Shown here in pieces: positions 22,153 to 34,279 of a stretch of DNA of 60,000 bases. Numbering within the stretch: the stretch's first letter is position 1; the number at the start of each line of letters is the position of its first letter. Both the position numbers and the translations under genes were made by a program. Below the pieces are notes generated by a model. It did no database searches. It had not been told where the DNA came from and worked only from the letters and a program-made list of their open reading frames with translations. Source of the stretch: Symbiodinium natans (lineage: Eukaryota; Sar; Dinophyceae; Suessiales; Symbiodiniaceae); NCBI GenBank assembly GCA_905221605.1, contig CAJNDS010002195.1, positions 126,001-186,000 of the forward strand, given 5' to 3'.

Positions 22153-24329
22153 GGGGAGGCCACACACAAGCGGACGTGACTTTTGCACACAAAAGCGGAC
22201 CCAGAATCTGGCCTCGGAACAATTTCCTGCGCAAAGACCCGGAGCACATATGGAAAACCTACTCGGACCTACTCCTGCGGAAAAATACAGCTGGGTTAGC
22301 CCCAGCGGTCACTTCTGATTCTCCCTGCGCCATCAGCATCCACCTCCACAACCTCACCTGGCAGCGCTGCAAAGCCGCACGACACACTGCGCCTCTTGCA
22401 TCTTGCCTATCTGGACGAGCGCCGACCGCATCATGTGACAAATTCCAAAGCTTGAAGTAACGCTGAGGAAATCCATGGTGCCATGGAAGCTCATGGAAAT
22501 ATGGAACCCCTCGCTGAAGCTTCTGACATCTTTTTCCAAAGCCGCGCAAAGCATGAGAAAACCAATCGAAACCCCGCGGAGATTTTGCAGGAACCCTCAC
22601 AAAGCTCCACTGGAAGCTTTAAAGACCTGCGCACGACCTATATAAGAAAACCCACAGAAACCCCGCGGAAACCCTCACACAGCCCTAAGAAACCCACGGA
22701 AACCCCTTCAAAGCTGTCAAAAACCATGGAAAACCCACGGTAACCTTCACAAGACATTAGAAAAACCTTCCGAGAGCTTCAAAACCTACGCAAAATCTAA
22801 CAAAACCCACTGAAACCCCGCAAACCTTAGAAAACCCCAGGGAAACCATCTGAAAGCTTTTAAAAAACCAAGGCAAAACTTGACAAAACCCACGGACATC
22901 CGCGGAAACCCTCACAAAACTTTAGAGAAATTCAAGGAAAACCTCCGGAAAGTTCAAAAACTGCACGAAATCCCACGGAAACCCTCACGAAACCCTTGAG
23001 GAACCTACCAAAACCATCCAATAAGTCTTAACACATGCACGAAATCTAAGGAACCCCACGGAAACCCCCAGAAACCCCGCGGAAACCCTCGCGAAACTGT
23101 AGGGAAACCCAGGGAAACCCTCCAGAAGCTTAACAAACATGAACGGAAACCCTGCGGAAACCCCTTTATCAGGACTGGATTCACCCTTTGGCAATTTACC
23201 AAGTTTTCAAGGACAGGTGCAGGAAACCCGCCACCCAATCACCGCACGCCAATGTCAGTATTATACTACCGGTCGTCCCCTAAAGGGTGAAGGACGCAAG
23301 AGGTGTTCTTCTGCTTCTGGCGAGGACCTGTGTCAACCGGAGCGCCGAAGCTGGGGCATGCCTGCCATACGAATCAATGGTCGCTGACCGTCTAAGAAGC
23401 ACTTCGCGCCTTCAGGCAGAACAAGGTACACATTGGTCTTTCACCAATCGGGTTCAGAAAAAGGAATACAGTCTACGTCTGCCTGGCTTCACCGTCCACG
23501 TCACAACTTGCTATAGAACAAGACTGACTTCCTGCCTCAGGGTTCATGTCAGACTCAACCCAAGGACCTGACTGAAGGCATGACTGGTTTCTTGCACCCA
23601 AAGCTTTGACCCCGCGCATGGCTGTTGCTACAACCATACACAGCTAGGCCACCAAGCAGCGCACGGATGAGCTTGGACACCTCCGGCCGCGCACCGGCCG
23701 GCCGCGCAAGCGCCCCGCAACGAATGTGAAGCCTCTCGCATCGCCAAAAAACGGCCTTGAAGACCTCGGCAACCTCCTCCACTGAGTACTTCGCTGAGCG
23801 AGTTGCGAAGGGCTTGCGACACCTTGGAAGCACAAACATGGACCCTACGGACTATGTCTGGGCACTTCTTTCGGCCAACAAATCAGGCTCCGACGTGGCA
23901 GACATGGCGCAAGTACGCTAGCTGTGGCCTAGGAGCTGCTTGAGGCAAGAGAGCGCTCAGCGAGCAGCGGCTCAGATGCAATCTGTTGAAGACACATGGC
24001 CCGTAGGCGCAAAAATTAGCAAAAGTCTCTGAGAGTCTTGCAGATCTCAAGGCATCTTGAAAAAACAATCCGGCACAAAATCCAGCAAAACAGGTCTACG
24101 TGCAAACAAAAGCAAAAGTACATAGCAAAAATAGCAAACAAACGCAATTCAACGCAAATCTCCGAAATCTCCTGTAAACAAGGAACAACATTTAGGGCTG
24201 CTAAACACAAGCTAAAAGACAACCGCATGAAAGTGGCCTCCACAGTTGCAGCTCCCTTTCTGCTGAAGCATTACAAAAGCAAGCAGCTGCTTCGGACAAG
24301 CCCCTGATCCCCAAGCTTATGTTCTGCAC
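22153..24329 (+). repeat. Satellite unit 5, cut off by gap
   Basis: A long-form unit that proceeds normally through the extra segment and core and into the start of a palindrome module at about 24246. The sequence breaks into Ns at 24330, inside that module, so the true array length is unknown. Confidence 0.95.
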
Positions 24330-24429
24330 NNNNNNNNNNNNNNNNNNNNNNNNNNNNNNNNNNNNNNNNNNNNNNNNNNNNNNNNNNNNNNNNNNNNNNN
24401 NNNNNNNNNNNNNNNNNNNNNNNNNNNNN
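24330..24429. other. Assembly gap of 100 Ns
   Basis: Exactly 100 Ns, a conventional placeholder for unknown length. It interrupts a palindrome module on its left and is followed directly by AT-rich sequence of a different kind. Confidence 1.
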
Positions 24430-25091
24430 TATAACTAATAGATATAGAAAGAAATGACAAAAGAATTTTTTCTTCATAACATCAGATCAAATCATTATAT
24501 TCAAGAGAAAGAGAATGAACATTTTTCCCATCAAAATAATATATTATTGAAAATCAGAGATTGAAATTTATATACTCCATTCAAATAAACCATATTTCAA
24601 TAGATTCTAATAATATGTAATCTAGAAAACGAATCGATAAAGAGAATCTTCAGAAAAGAAAATGAGATCCATAATGAAATTGTTCAAAAAACACAATGAG
24701 AATACGAATCAAATAATCTCGATTAAATATTTAATTTTGCCCAAAAAAATGAGAGCGATAATTCCAAATTTATTCAGCCCAAAATCCATATAGAAATTTC
24801 ATGATAGATATTATTAGTAAAATAGAATGAAAATCCATGAATGAAATGTTATCTTCCTAACTAAAACCATTTCTCATCGTGAGATGATAAATTTAATATC
24901 ATATCAAAATGAATAATTTCGATAATTCATATATCATTCCAATTCTTTTAAGATTAATGATCTAAGCCTATTTGAAATTTTAAAAAAGAAAAAAGAAGAA
25001 AAATATGTATCCATCTATTTACTTTATTTAAAGTATAGCTTCTTTTCCGATGAATATTCGAATTCGGAAGATGAGAAAATTAAGAATGAAG
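24430..25091. other. AT-rich island of foreign composition
   Basis: About 660 bases with very low GC. A hand count of 24541-24600 gives 12 G/C in 60, against 34 in 60 for 25561-25620. There is no repeat structure. The last third is open on the plus strand (LSLFEILKKKKEEKYVSIY, then SDEYSNSEDEKIKNEDSDD), with the Lys/Asn/Glu/Ser bias of very AT-rich coding DNA, and that frame continues across the composition border. It could be organellar DNA, contaminant DNA joined at the gap, or a transferred fragment. No gene is identified. Confidence 0.6.
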
Positions 25092-25186
25092 ATTCGGATG
25101 ATTTCGGCCGCACTCGTGTGGGCGCACTTGTGCGTGCTCGGGCCGCGGTCGCGGAGCGGAACGCGCAGGCGATGCAAAACTTATGT
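25092..25186. other. GC-rich junction stretch
   Basis: About 95 GC-rich bases (GGCCGCACTCGTGTGGGCGC and following) between the AT-rich island and ordinary sequence. The plus-strand frame of the island continues through it to a stop after QAMQNLCL. Confidence 0.5.
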
Positions 25187-25189
25187 TTA

Positions 25190-27610
25190 TGACCTATTGT
25201 CCTGGAGATCTTGGGTCAGCCAATGATCCAAGAAGCTTTTTCATAACATCCACCCATCAATGTAACAGAACGTCGCATATGATGGGTAGAGCAAGAAATG
25301 TCAAATCATCTTTCCTCGTTTAGCATTGGACTGTTCACTAATTTCGTCATTTATATGGACCATATGATTCACCACAATCTGATTCGCCAATCCACCTTGT
25401 TTTCTCCCAGCTGCGCTTGAATGGGATCATGAGACTGACACATGGGGTGAACAGACGAAATCTGTTCTGTGCTGGACCCTAGGAAAGCAAGTGTTGAAAG
25501 TTCTGCGCTTGCAGTTTCTTGCAGTGCAAGCAACACCATTGAAGATGGAAAAACAGGCGAACGTGCCTCGCTTTCAGCATCGTTCAGCCCCGTGTCTCCC
25601 AAAGTTAGCCCTGTGCTTGAGAGCCAACGTCCTCCCATCCCACACCTGCACGCTTCCAGGTACCACTCAGGTACCACATCGGGCACTACAGGCCGTCACA
25701 AGCTCGGGTCACGGTAGAACGACTGCGGATCCTGAGTGCCGGCGACATGCAATCACAAGCACCGATAACCGCTGCAACTCACACCGAGACCGACACGGAG
25801 CTTGCAAGCAGACCCGCGAAGCCTCAAGATACGCAGCATGGTACTTCTAGCACGTGGCGCGAACAGCTAGAAAAAGATCAATCAAGCTACTTTCACCTTG
25901 CTGAACTTAAGATTGAAAGGAAGGCAAACAATACGATTATCATGGCTTCATTGTGGCGGGTGCTGCGTCTCACGGTGCTCAAACCCGCTAACGCTTGTTG
26001 AGCACGGAGCCATGGTAGACTTGAGAGTTGGAGAGCCCAGTCGAGGGCTGTGACATCTCCTGGCATGTCAGCATGATGAAGTCTTGACGGCTTGACGGCT
26101 ACCGAAGTTCAATCCATTTCCACTTCGATGAAGTCAACCTCACGGACTCAGCCAGCCAAAAACAGAGTCAACAGAGTCTCTCTGATCATTTCTTGTTGCC
26201 CGGTTCCTTTAAGGTGGAGCAAGTGGTCGAAATCAGGAATGGGGAAACTAGCCCTGATTTGGAAACTGTGATTCGAAACTCTGAAATGCTGATGTGGAGA
26301 CTGTGGTCAGGATTTGCTGTTTGAGGGCATCGGTTTTGGGTCGTGATTCAGGGTTGGCGGCAGTACCACACCAGCGACCTATGGTGAGGAAGGCCACAGC
26401 CAAGTTTAAGCACAAAATGGTCTCCTGGCAGTGCTCACTGGCCCATCGCTGCGGAGTAGCCTGCCATTCGCAGTTTGTAGAGCCAGACGGAAGAACGAAG
26501 CAAAGGCAGAAACTCCGAACTTCAAGGCTCACAGCGCGACAGAGCGCTAGAGGGGCCATTTTGGAGGGGCCCTCTGGGGATTTCATTTTTTTCGGGCCAA
26601 CTCGTTAAACTTGCGACCGTGCCAGACCTCTGAGAGAGCCTCCTTTCCCAAGATCCGCCCATGAAACGGGAAGGTGCAGCCAGTGGGTAGCACGTTCATA
26701 TAACAAGAAGAGAGTACCTGACCTATGCAACGATACAGAGTACCTGTTCAATTATACTATGTTGTACTGACCTCCTACAAGCCATGGCTGGGACAATGCT
26801 GAACAGTATTGACTAATATTATATTGACTATCAATGTCCGAAAGGCATAGCTGGCCACCACAGCTTGCTGCATTCGCAGTATTCTTCGCACACTCGCAGC
26901 TTGCTTCTAACTAAAGTTAACAACTTGTGCCACTGTCTGAGCATTCAAAAGCACCTCGGTAACAGAAACAACCTTCTCCATTTGCAGCAAGGCTCCGGAC
27001 TAGAACTGACCTTCCTGACTTGATTTGAAGGACAAGTGTTGAGCTCTGTACAGCTCGTTATTTCATACTTAAGGTTGAAGCCTCGTAGTTGGGGAATTTC
27101 AACTTTCAAACTATTGACAACGGTCAGGGCGACGGAGGCTGTCCAGCGGCCGTGCCTGGATGTAGAGCGGACTGCATGGATCCTCCCTTCGAGTTGCAAA
27201 CCTCGCGGCGGCAAAACTCTTCTCACATGTTCGTTCGCGAGAATCGTCTAAGTCTGGGAATGTGAGGATCTTGAAGGGTGAATGCGTAATTCAGGTTTCC
27301 GCTGAGTGGCTGGCTAGGCTGGCATGAGGTATAGTGGCTAACAAGGTAGCAAATTTTCAAAGCCAGGCCGTGGAGGATTCTGCATGAATCAAGTGAGTGT
27401 TCGATTAGGCCGCGCGCTCGCCGGACTCACTCCAGGTGGGTGTTGCCTGGTCTTGTTTCGATCTGATGTACTGCGACGGAAACATGTCAGTCACACCGTG
27501 ACGGAGTTCGCATGGCGTTGGTGTGGTCCACACTGCAGCGGCAAGGTGAGCCCATGACAATGAAAGTGCCAGCCGGAGTCTGCACGGGCGAGCTTCCACA
27601 ACGGTCACCC
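25190..27610. other. Intervening region, only weak open frames
   Basis: Around 25369-26001 both strands are open for about 100 codons: on the plus strand a Ser/Thr/Pro-rich frame and then WREQLEKDQSSYFHLAELK, on the minus strand VLLALQETASAELSTLAFLG. Around 26250-26600 both strands are again open. No domain, no clear splice edges and no repeats were found. Confidence 0.25.
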
Positions 27611-27617
27611 GGAAGGC

Positions 27618-27793
27618 CTCAGTGTCTCTTGTGGCAGTGTAGCGAGCCCATCGAGCCCCAACATGCCTCCCGACAGATTCTGTGCAGCTTTCATGCTGTG
27701 CCCCGAACTGCCGTTGAAGGTGCGAGCGCGGTTGCTCAGCAGCCAATCGTCCTCAGCAGAGCTTGGGATAGCCAGAAAGCTGTAGTCCTGACC
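27618..27793 (-). CDS. Candidate exon of unknown minus-strand gene
   Basis: A 176-base stretch after CCAGAAG reads GQDYSFLAIPSSAEDDWLLS, NRARTFNGSSGHSMKAAQNL and SGGMLGLDGLATLPQETL, and ends at GAG before a GC donor. The edges match the splice pattern of the identified genes here. A possible terminal exon lies downstream at about 27460-27410 (YIRSKQDQATPTWSESGERA, then stop). I recognise no family. Confidence 0.4.
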
Positions 27794-27869
27794 CTTCTGG
27801 AGAAATGACCGGCAGCTGAACAGACTCAAGGCTTGTGAATGTTCGCAGCAACTAGATTCGAGAAACAAT

Positions 27870-30800
27870 CCCGTTGGTCCGCCTCACTGTCCTGCTTGCA
27901 ACTGCACACCCCCGTGCTGTCTGCACATCTGAGTCCCGTGCATCGGGTGGGGCTGCCTCAGTTGCTCATCTGCTTTTGCTTGTGGCTCCAAACATCCTTA
28001 TTAAAAGGCTGCTGTCCGCTCCTGTTGATTAGGCTAGCTCGTCCCGTCGCAGGTTGACATTTCCAAGTAGGATGGCAGGTACTGTGGAGAATACGTCAAG
28101 TATACAATGCAAGACACAATTTCTGTACATGACACACACACACATGCAAATCCTCGTTTTCGGAAAGGTAAACCTCATCCTAGACTGAACCCGGGGTTCA
28201 AAGGTGTTTGGGGTACACCATGGTCCACCATACTGTGAAAGTCTGCGTCAGGCGGCATGGAGACTCCGCGGAGGCCAGGCCTCCGGGAAACCCCGACCAA
28301 GGCCTGCAGTGAGGCCTGGCACACCGTAGGCCTGCGTCAGTCTCACAGTTCACAGCAGAATGCAGCAGACAGTGAGAAAATGCGAGAAGTTCAACGTGGA
28401 AAATGAACAGGAAACAACCGGAGAGTGTAGCTGCAGCCGCAAAGCCAGAACTTCCATCGACTTCCGGCCTCCCTTCTTTCCTGTGCAGCGTGCCCCAAGC
28501 TTTCATTGAACGTCCGAGGCAAACGCCTTGCAACGTTCGCACGAGGCACAAGGCTCACAGGTCTTGGGTCTGCTATGACTGGAAACTTATCAGGCTAGAG
28601 ACCGGCAAAACACAGACTTCTACAATAGTATCTTGTGCCACAAAATGAGGCTGGGACTGTTGCAGCAGCTGGCCAGGCAAATAGCTGCTGCCTCGCCCAG
28701 CATGGAACCTCGCAAGCATGCTAAGCAGAAACTTCCCTTCGCTGCCTCGGCAGCGAAGATAGAGCATCGCACAGCCAACGTTTCCCAGGATGCTCACTCG
28801 CCAAAGGAATGTAGCTTCCGATTGGTTGGCAGCTCCGTTTCCTCAGAGCAGGTCTTGGGAGATCAAAGTATTTGAGACATTTGAGGATTTTGAGGCTGTG
28901 TCACAAACTTTCAACCACCTGAAGCCCCGAAAGGCACTTGACTTGCTGTCACCTGCTAGAATGTTGCCCTCCCCTTACAATCTAGAGACTCGCAGCTCAG
29001 CACAGACATGCAGTTCGGACTGAGACAAGAGGAAGGTTCTGTACAGGCACGTCCAATCCCAGGTCCACCGTAGTCCGCTTACGCAAGATTACGCAAGTCT
29101 GCGCACGCCACAATAATGTCATCGCATCAAGCGCAGTTGCGTTCACAGCATTTGCAGCACACAACAACATCAGTCAACATATGTCAACATCATCGCGAAG
29201 TGATCAACTCCAGCTGCGTCAATTTTGTTCTCATTGGCATCAGTCTGCTGGCAGTGCCCCGGACACTCTCACGGCATACCACCCAGCAGCAGCGAGACGT
29301 GGCCTGACCGCAGAAGTGGGTTTCTTGCAGCTAGCAAACCGCATGAAGTGATGAAGAGTTCAGATAGTTCAGGGTCAATTTAAGGCCAAAAAAGGCCAAG
29401 TGACGTCTCTTCTGCTTCACCTGAGAGGACGACTCCTGGAGCTCAGGCTGAGACTCAAAGCGCTCGGAAAATTCGGAAACGGGAATGGCGTGAAGGCAGT
29501 GCGAACAATGCGAACACAGAACGCCAGGTTCTCACCCCTAATTTGTAGACCGTACAGAGTTGACCTGTATCGAAGACTGCAAGTCGCCCCTGAGGGAGAA
29601 CTGTAAGGTTCGTTGGCCACCGTTGCATACCGTTGCCCCCTTGTACAGGCACAGCGTCCATCTTCAGGTGGGAACTCGAGGCTGGCGCCGAAAAGGTGAA
29701 AGACCTGGAAGGCTTGCAACATGAAATTGAGATGAAATTGTCAAAGGCCATCCGAAGGGAAGGCTCTTGAACAGTCCACGCAGTGACTCCTCATTGGCCC
29801 TTGGTGCATCTTGGCTACATCGTCAGCGCTGCCGAGAAGGCGCAGCGGACAGTCGAAGTACCTCGTCTCAGTTAAGAGTATAGAGAGTATAGAGGTCCTG
29901 TGTCTGTTTGCACATCCAAGCTTCTCTACGCGATAGCCCAGATCGAGAAGCGACAGTTGCAAGTCACACCATTTTCCAAAGCTCTGGTTTTAATTTAGGA
30001 TGTCGTTGGAGCAGCACATTGTGCTGAAAGTTGAGCATGTTCATGTCTATAGTAGCTGTTCAGTCTTCACCGTTAACTGACCAACACGGTGTGATTAAAG
30101 CTGAAAAACGAGTTTGCTCTGTCTGGCTGGTCGAGCACGAAACGCGCTAAATTGAAGGTCTAAAGCAAACACTGAAGGGCTTCGAGTAGCCCACGCCTCA
30201 GCCGCGAAGGAATGCATGAAGCACGGCATCTTCAATTATCTTAACACAAAGGATCACACAGGGCACCAGATTTCTGACTCTATGCAACAGGAAAATTACT
30301 ACAGTTCATTTCCGACAGGAATCGGCACAGTTGGGAGTGGGAGCTAAAGGCGACAGTGCCCATAAGCATCCCTTGATTGCCAGGGGACTCGGCGCTCCGG
30401 TCTGGCTGCGCACCCTGACAGGGGACTGAAGCTTCGAAACTAGAACCACTGAACGAGGACGCAGGCTTGCTTGCACCCTCAACCCTTACTACCTGTTAAA
30501 CTTCTTTGTCAACCTTATTTGCTTTGACCAAGCTCTGAGCGCCGAAGCTTAGACCTGGTCTGCCACCAACCGCTTCACAGCGAAGGCAAGGCCGGCGCCG
30601 GCCACTGCCTCGGGTGCGAAACTCACGTGCAAAACAACACAACGGACGCCCAGCCTGTGCCAAAAAGCTGTCCTGTGCGATGTCAAGGCACGCCCACCGC
30701 GCTGAGAGAGCCGCACACCACCAGGCCTCCGGCCACGGAGCCAGCACCCAGGGCCTGTCGAGACGTGAGACTTTTACAGCTAAGGCAGAGGATCGCTTCG

Positions 30801-31780
30801 AGTTTCCAATGATCTCCAATGACAAAGGAAGCTGGTTCATGACCTGGACAGGAAGGAACTGCTTTTCCTACGCCGCCTCAATGCCCAAACTGGAGGCGGC
30901 CGCAGCAGCCACTCCGCTTCCTGCGGGGTCGTCACATTCGGGAGCTTGAGGATTGTAGAAGTCAATGGCGTTCAAATTAGCTTTTGGGGCAGATATATTC
31001 AACCGTGAAGGTCACCATTACAGAATACTGCAACGTGGGTGCAATGCGCGTTGGCGAATGCTGGTGATGTGCGTGGGGCACAAAACTTCTGCTCGTAATG
31101 GCATGTACAAACAGCATTGCGGATGGAAGTCCGAACTTGTACAGAGCCTGCCTGCCAAGCCCCCAGCCCAGCCCCCGGCTGCCTCTCAGAGAAGGCATTT
31201 CACAGCAAAGCGAGTGGCTCAACTTGGGATGGCCACGTGCGCAATCATGTGCAAGGAAAGCTGACTGCGCATCAAATACCTCAAGGAGATGTCATGATGC
31301 CGTGTCATGCCAACCAATGCCGAAGGGGCAGTGGCCATCGCAGTTGTTGCATTGCCATCATCGAGCAGGCTTCCGGCTATGGCCTCTGCTGTTCAAAGCG
31401 CTAGCGAGATTGCCAGTTCATCAAGGCTGCGACATTGGATTTGCTTGGCCAAACCGGCGCGTCCAGTCCTGAAAGCCTTCAAAAGCTCTTCAAACAATGC
31501 CTTCATTGGCTTCACCAAAGGACCTCTGCAAACAATCATATGCTTTTATCAGTCTTTCTGCCCGATTGCTTGGCCGACGAAGCCGCCCAAGTTGGCCCAG
31601 CTCGTGCCTGCTGCGCCCCGCAACAGCACCACATAAACACACATACACCATAGACAAATCAATAAATGGAAGACAGATATAAATATGTATACAGTGACAG
31701 TGTATGATGTGTGTGTACTATTAATTCATGCCAGGCGACGGGGAGGGGGGGGTTAAATCGACCCGAAACCGAAACCGAGC
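27870..31780. other. Intervening region, no assigned gene
   Basis: Several frames of 60-115 codons exist on both strands (for example plus strand 30760-30945, ETFTAKAEDRFEFPMISNDK; plus strand 28646-28875, LGLLQQLARQIAAASPSMEP). None shows a known domain, and competing frames overlap. No repeats of note apart from a short CA run near 28133. Confidence 0.25.
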
Positions 31781-32125
31781 TAGTGAAGCTGCATTGCCGT
31801 AGGTGACGCCGCATTGTGACCGCATTGTCCGATGCCACAAATTGCGGGGTAACGCCGAACTGTCCCCTGACTCTGAATTAAGGCGTGAAGCCGAAGTGCA
31901 CTGTGACGCCGAGTTGTGAAGCCGAATTGCCACCTGACGCCGAATTGTGATCCCGAATTCCCCCATTGTCAAGCCGAAATACCGCCTGATAGGCGAATTA
32001 TCCGATCACGCCGAATTGTAAAGCAAATAACCGATCACGCCGAAGTGTGAAGCTGAATTACCCGCTCACGCCGAATTGTGAATCCGAATTAGCCCCTGAC
32101 GCCGCACTAGTTCCTGACGCCGACA
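31780..32125 (+). repeat. Degenerate GCCGAATTGTGAAGCCGAATT repeats, forward
   Basis: About fifteen imperfect short units based on GACGCCGAATTGTGAAGCC and CCGAATTACC, spaced about 15-30 bases apart. Non-coding in appearance. Confidence 0.8.
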
Positions 32126-32237
32126 CCAACAGGATGGCTTGGGGGAGCCACTTTGGGGCTTTGACGAAGAGCTGCTTTTGGCATCCTTTGGCGTTGAATG
32201 CGCCCAAGCGACCCTCGCGCCCCTTGGTTTGCCGAGC

Positions 32238-32375
32238 CTCCTAATTCGGCTTCGCAATGCGTCTTCGCCTCCCAATTCGGCCTCGCAACGCATCTTCGCC
32301 CCCTAATCCGCCTTGGCAGTCCTCGCAACGCGTCTTCGCTAGTGGGCCCTTTAAGAACTAATTCGGCTTTGCAAC
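32238..32375 (-). repeat. Same theme in opposite orientation
   Basis: Units such as CCTAATTCGGCTTCGCAATG and CCCAATTCGGCCTCGCAACG repeat about every 36 bases, mixed with GCGTCTTCGC. AATTCGGCTTCGC is the reverse complement of the GCGAAGCCGAATT theme of the array 110 bases upstream. Confidence 0.75.
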
Positions 32376-32426
32376 GCGTTCGGCTTCTGGTCGATTCAAC
32401 CCCTGCCTGTGGCCGCAACGTCTGTA

Positions 32427-32482
32427 CTTGTGTGTGTGTGTGCGTGCGTGCATGCGTGCGTATGCGTACGTGTGTGTGTTGC
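32427..32482 (+). repeat. TG-rich microsatellite
   Basis: Alternating TGTG, TGCG and TATG units. Confidence 0.9.
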
Positions 32483-32599
32483 CCAAAGCCTACAATCGGC
32501 TTTCTTTCCATGTCGTTCTAAACATTTAGGGCTTTGCGTGGGCTTTGTTGTCCACCCTACGGTTAAGTGTGCCTCAATTTGGTGGATGATGTCAGGAAT

Positions 32600-34200
32600 T
32601 TCCTCCATTGGAGGTCACAGGACAGGAAGTCCAGCACAATGTGTGCCCAAAATCACTAATTGACAGCAGCTTCATTGGTCCAACCGATTGTGGAAAGTTG
32701 AAGCATGTAAGCATGCGAAAGCCTTCGAATATGGTGCTCCGAAGACGCACAAGCTCCCATTCCCCTAAGGGCCTGCAGAAGCAAGCGCACCCGCTGCTTT
32801 GCCCACACGCAACGCCTCTGTGGTTGATGCTGGGAAGTGTGTCCATGGTGTCCAGAAAGGCACACTACGATTTCTTCAATCTTTGCACAGTCCCGCTTGG
32901 TTTGGTGCGAGAAAACAAGGCCCTTTGACTGGAAACTGCTGGAACATGGGCCGGAGGGACCTTGACGAGCCGCAGTCCTCGCAACACAACCCGCCCTTGC
33001 CGGACGACCTGGCATGCAGGTTCGACATCGCAACAGTAGCTTGTGAGGCTTTCGACTTGCAATCACACAAGCTTCCAGGCATTTTTCATGTCACAGAGCA
33101 GGATGTTCCAATATTCTCAGGACATTTCTCATCCGAACATCTCATCTTAGAAACTTAGAGTTACGTGTTGCGTGACATTGTGTGACAGTCCCGAGCATAG
33201 CCATTCAACACCAGTGCAGACAAGTGACCGCTCCACCAGACAAGACCTAGTGACTGCGAAACAACTTGCGGCAAAAGTAAGGTCCATGCATACTCTTTGA
33301 TGGGGACTGGGGCTTAGGGGCCTTTGTGTCGGGTTTTAGGGTTTCGGCTTAGCGAGTCCAGGCTTTGAAGCAGGCACAGTTTGAAACAGGAGCGGGTGGG
33401 CTATGACATCCAGCGCAGCCTCACCGATAGTGTGTTGTGGAGGGTGGGGGAGGGTTTGGGAAGATTGATTGTATCAAAACAGGGAGGAATGGGTAGCGAC
33501 TTCCGATTGTCTGAACTCGGAAAGAAGACACCGAGCTAGGACACTGCCGACTCACAATTCTGGTTCTTTCAAGGGGCTGCGTCTAGGAGCTGAGGCGGGA
33601 CGGTGCTGCCTTCGGCCTGCACAAAGCACGGCAATTGGGATGGAACTGGACACTATTCGGATTGGGAAATATTCTTGCAATAAGAACACGCTGCATTGCT
33701 AGCACAGTGTTAGCGACATCTACCGGCAGTCATTCAGCCCGATGCCATTTCTAACATATGGTTCCTGTGCAGCATTCTAGCTAGCTTGCTGCCGTATGCA
33801 TCTATGTGCTTATGCAAGAAGAATCCAGTCGAACGATTCAGGCCAGAGGTGCCAATATTCAGCCAGTCAGGTAGTCAACCCGTAGGGTGTCAGCTGTTTT
33901 CACCATGCCGAAAAGACTGGCGTTGGCTCATAACAGGCTTCTGTTAAGCCCATTGTCGAGAAACGTGACGCTCAGAGGTTTCCCTAAAAGGTGCCTCTGG
34001 GTGAATCAGCTTAAACAGCTGCGGGCCCAGTGTCATCCCGCATGGCTTCTTGGCCACAGAGGTTCCTGACCGCTTGAGGCGTCTGTGATGCCCTGCAAGG
34101 GCTGTCCGAATGATACCTCCCTAAAGATATCTCGGGACTCCACCTGCGACGCTCAGATCAACTCGAGGACTTGAGTCTGCGCGGCTGGGCTCAAAAGGAT
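32600..34200. other. Intervening region with competing open frames
   Basis: Minus strand 32846-32592 is open in a protein-like frame (WELVRLRSTIFEGFRMLTCF, NFPQSVGPMKLLSISDFGHT). Plus strand 32799-33158 is also open (GRRDLDEPQSSQHNPPLPDD). A telomere-like fragment GGGTTTTAGGGTTTCGG lies at about 33333. From 33700 to 34200 nothing is recognised. Confidence 0.25.
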
Positions 34201-34279
34201 GCCGCCTTGTGAGCAAAGATGAGATGAGACTGTCCATTGGACATGCGCCACTCATCAAGTCTGAAAACATCCGAAAAAT

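Noticed and set aside
10845-24329. CRISPR-like array
   Set aside because: Units are kilobases long, nearly identical throughout, without short repeats separated by unique spacers, and the genome is eukaryotic.
24271-24477. Minus-strand frame running through the Ns
   Set aside because: It depends on unknown bases and joins satellite to AT-rich DNA.
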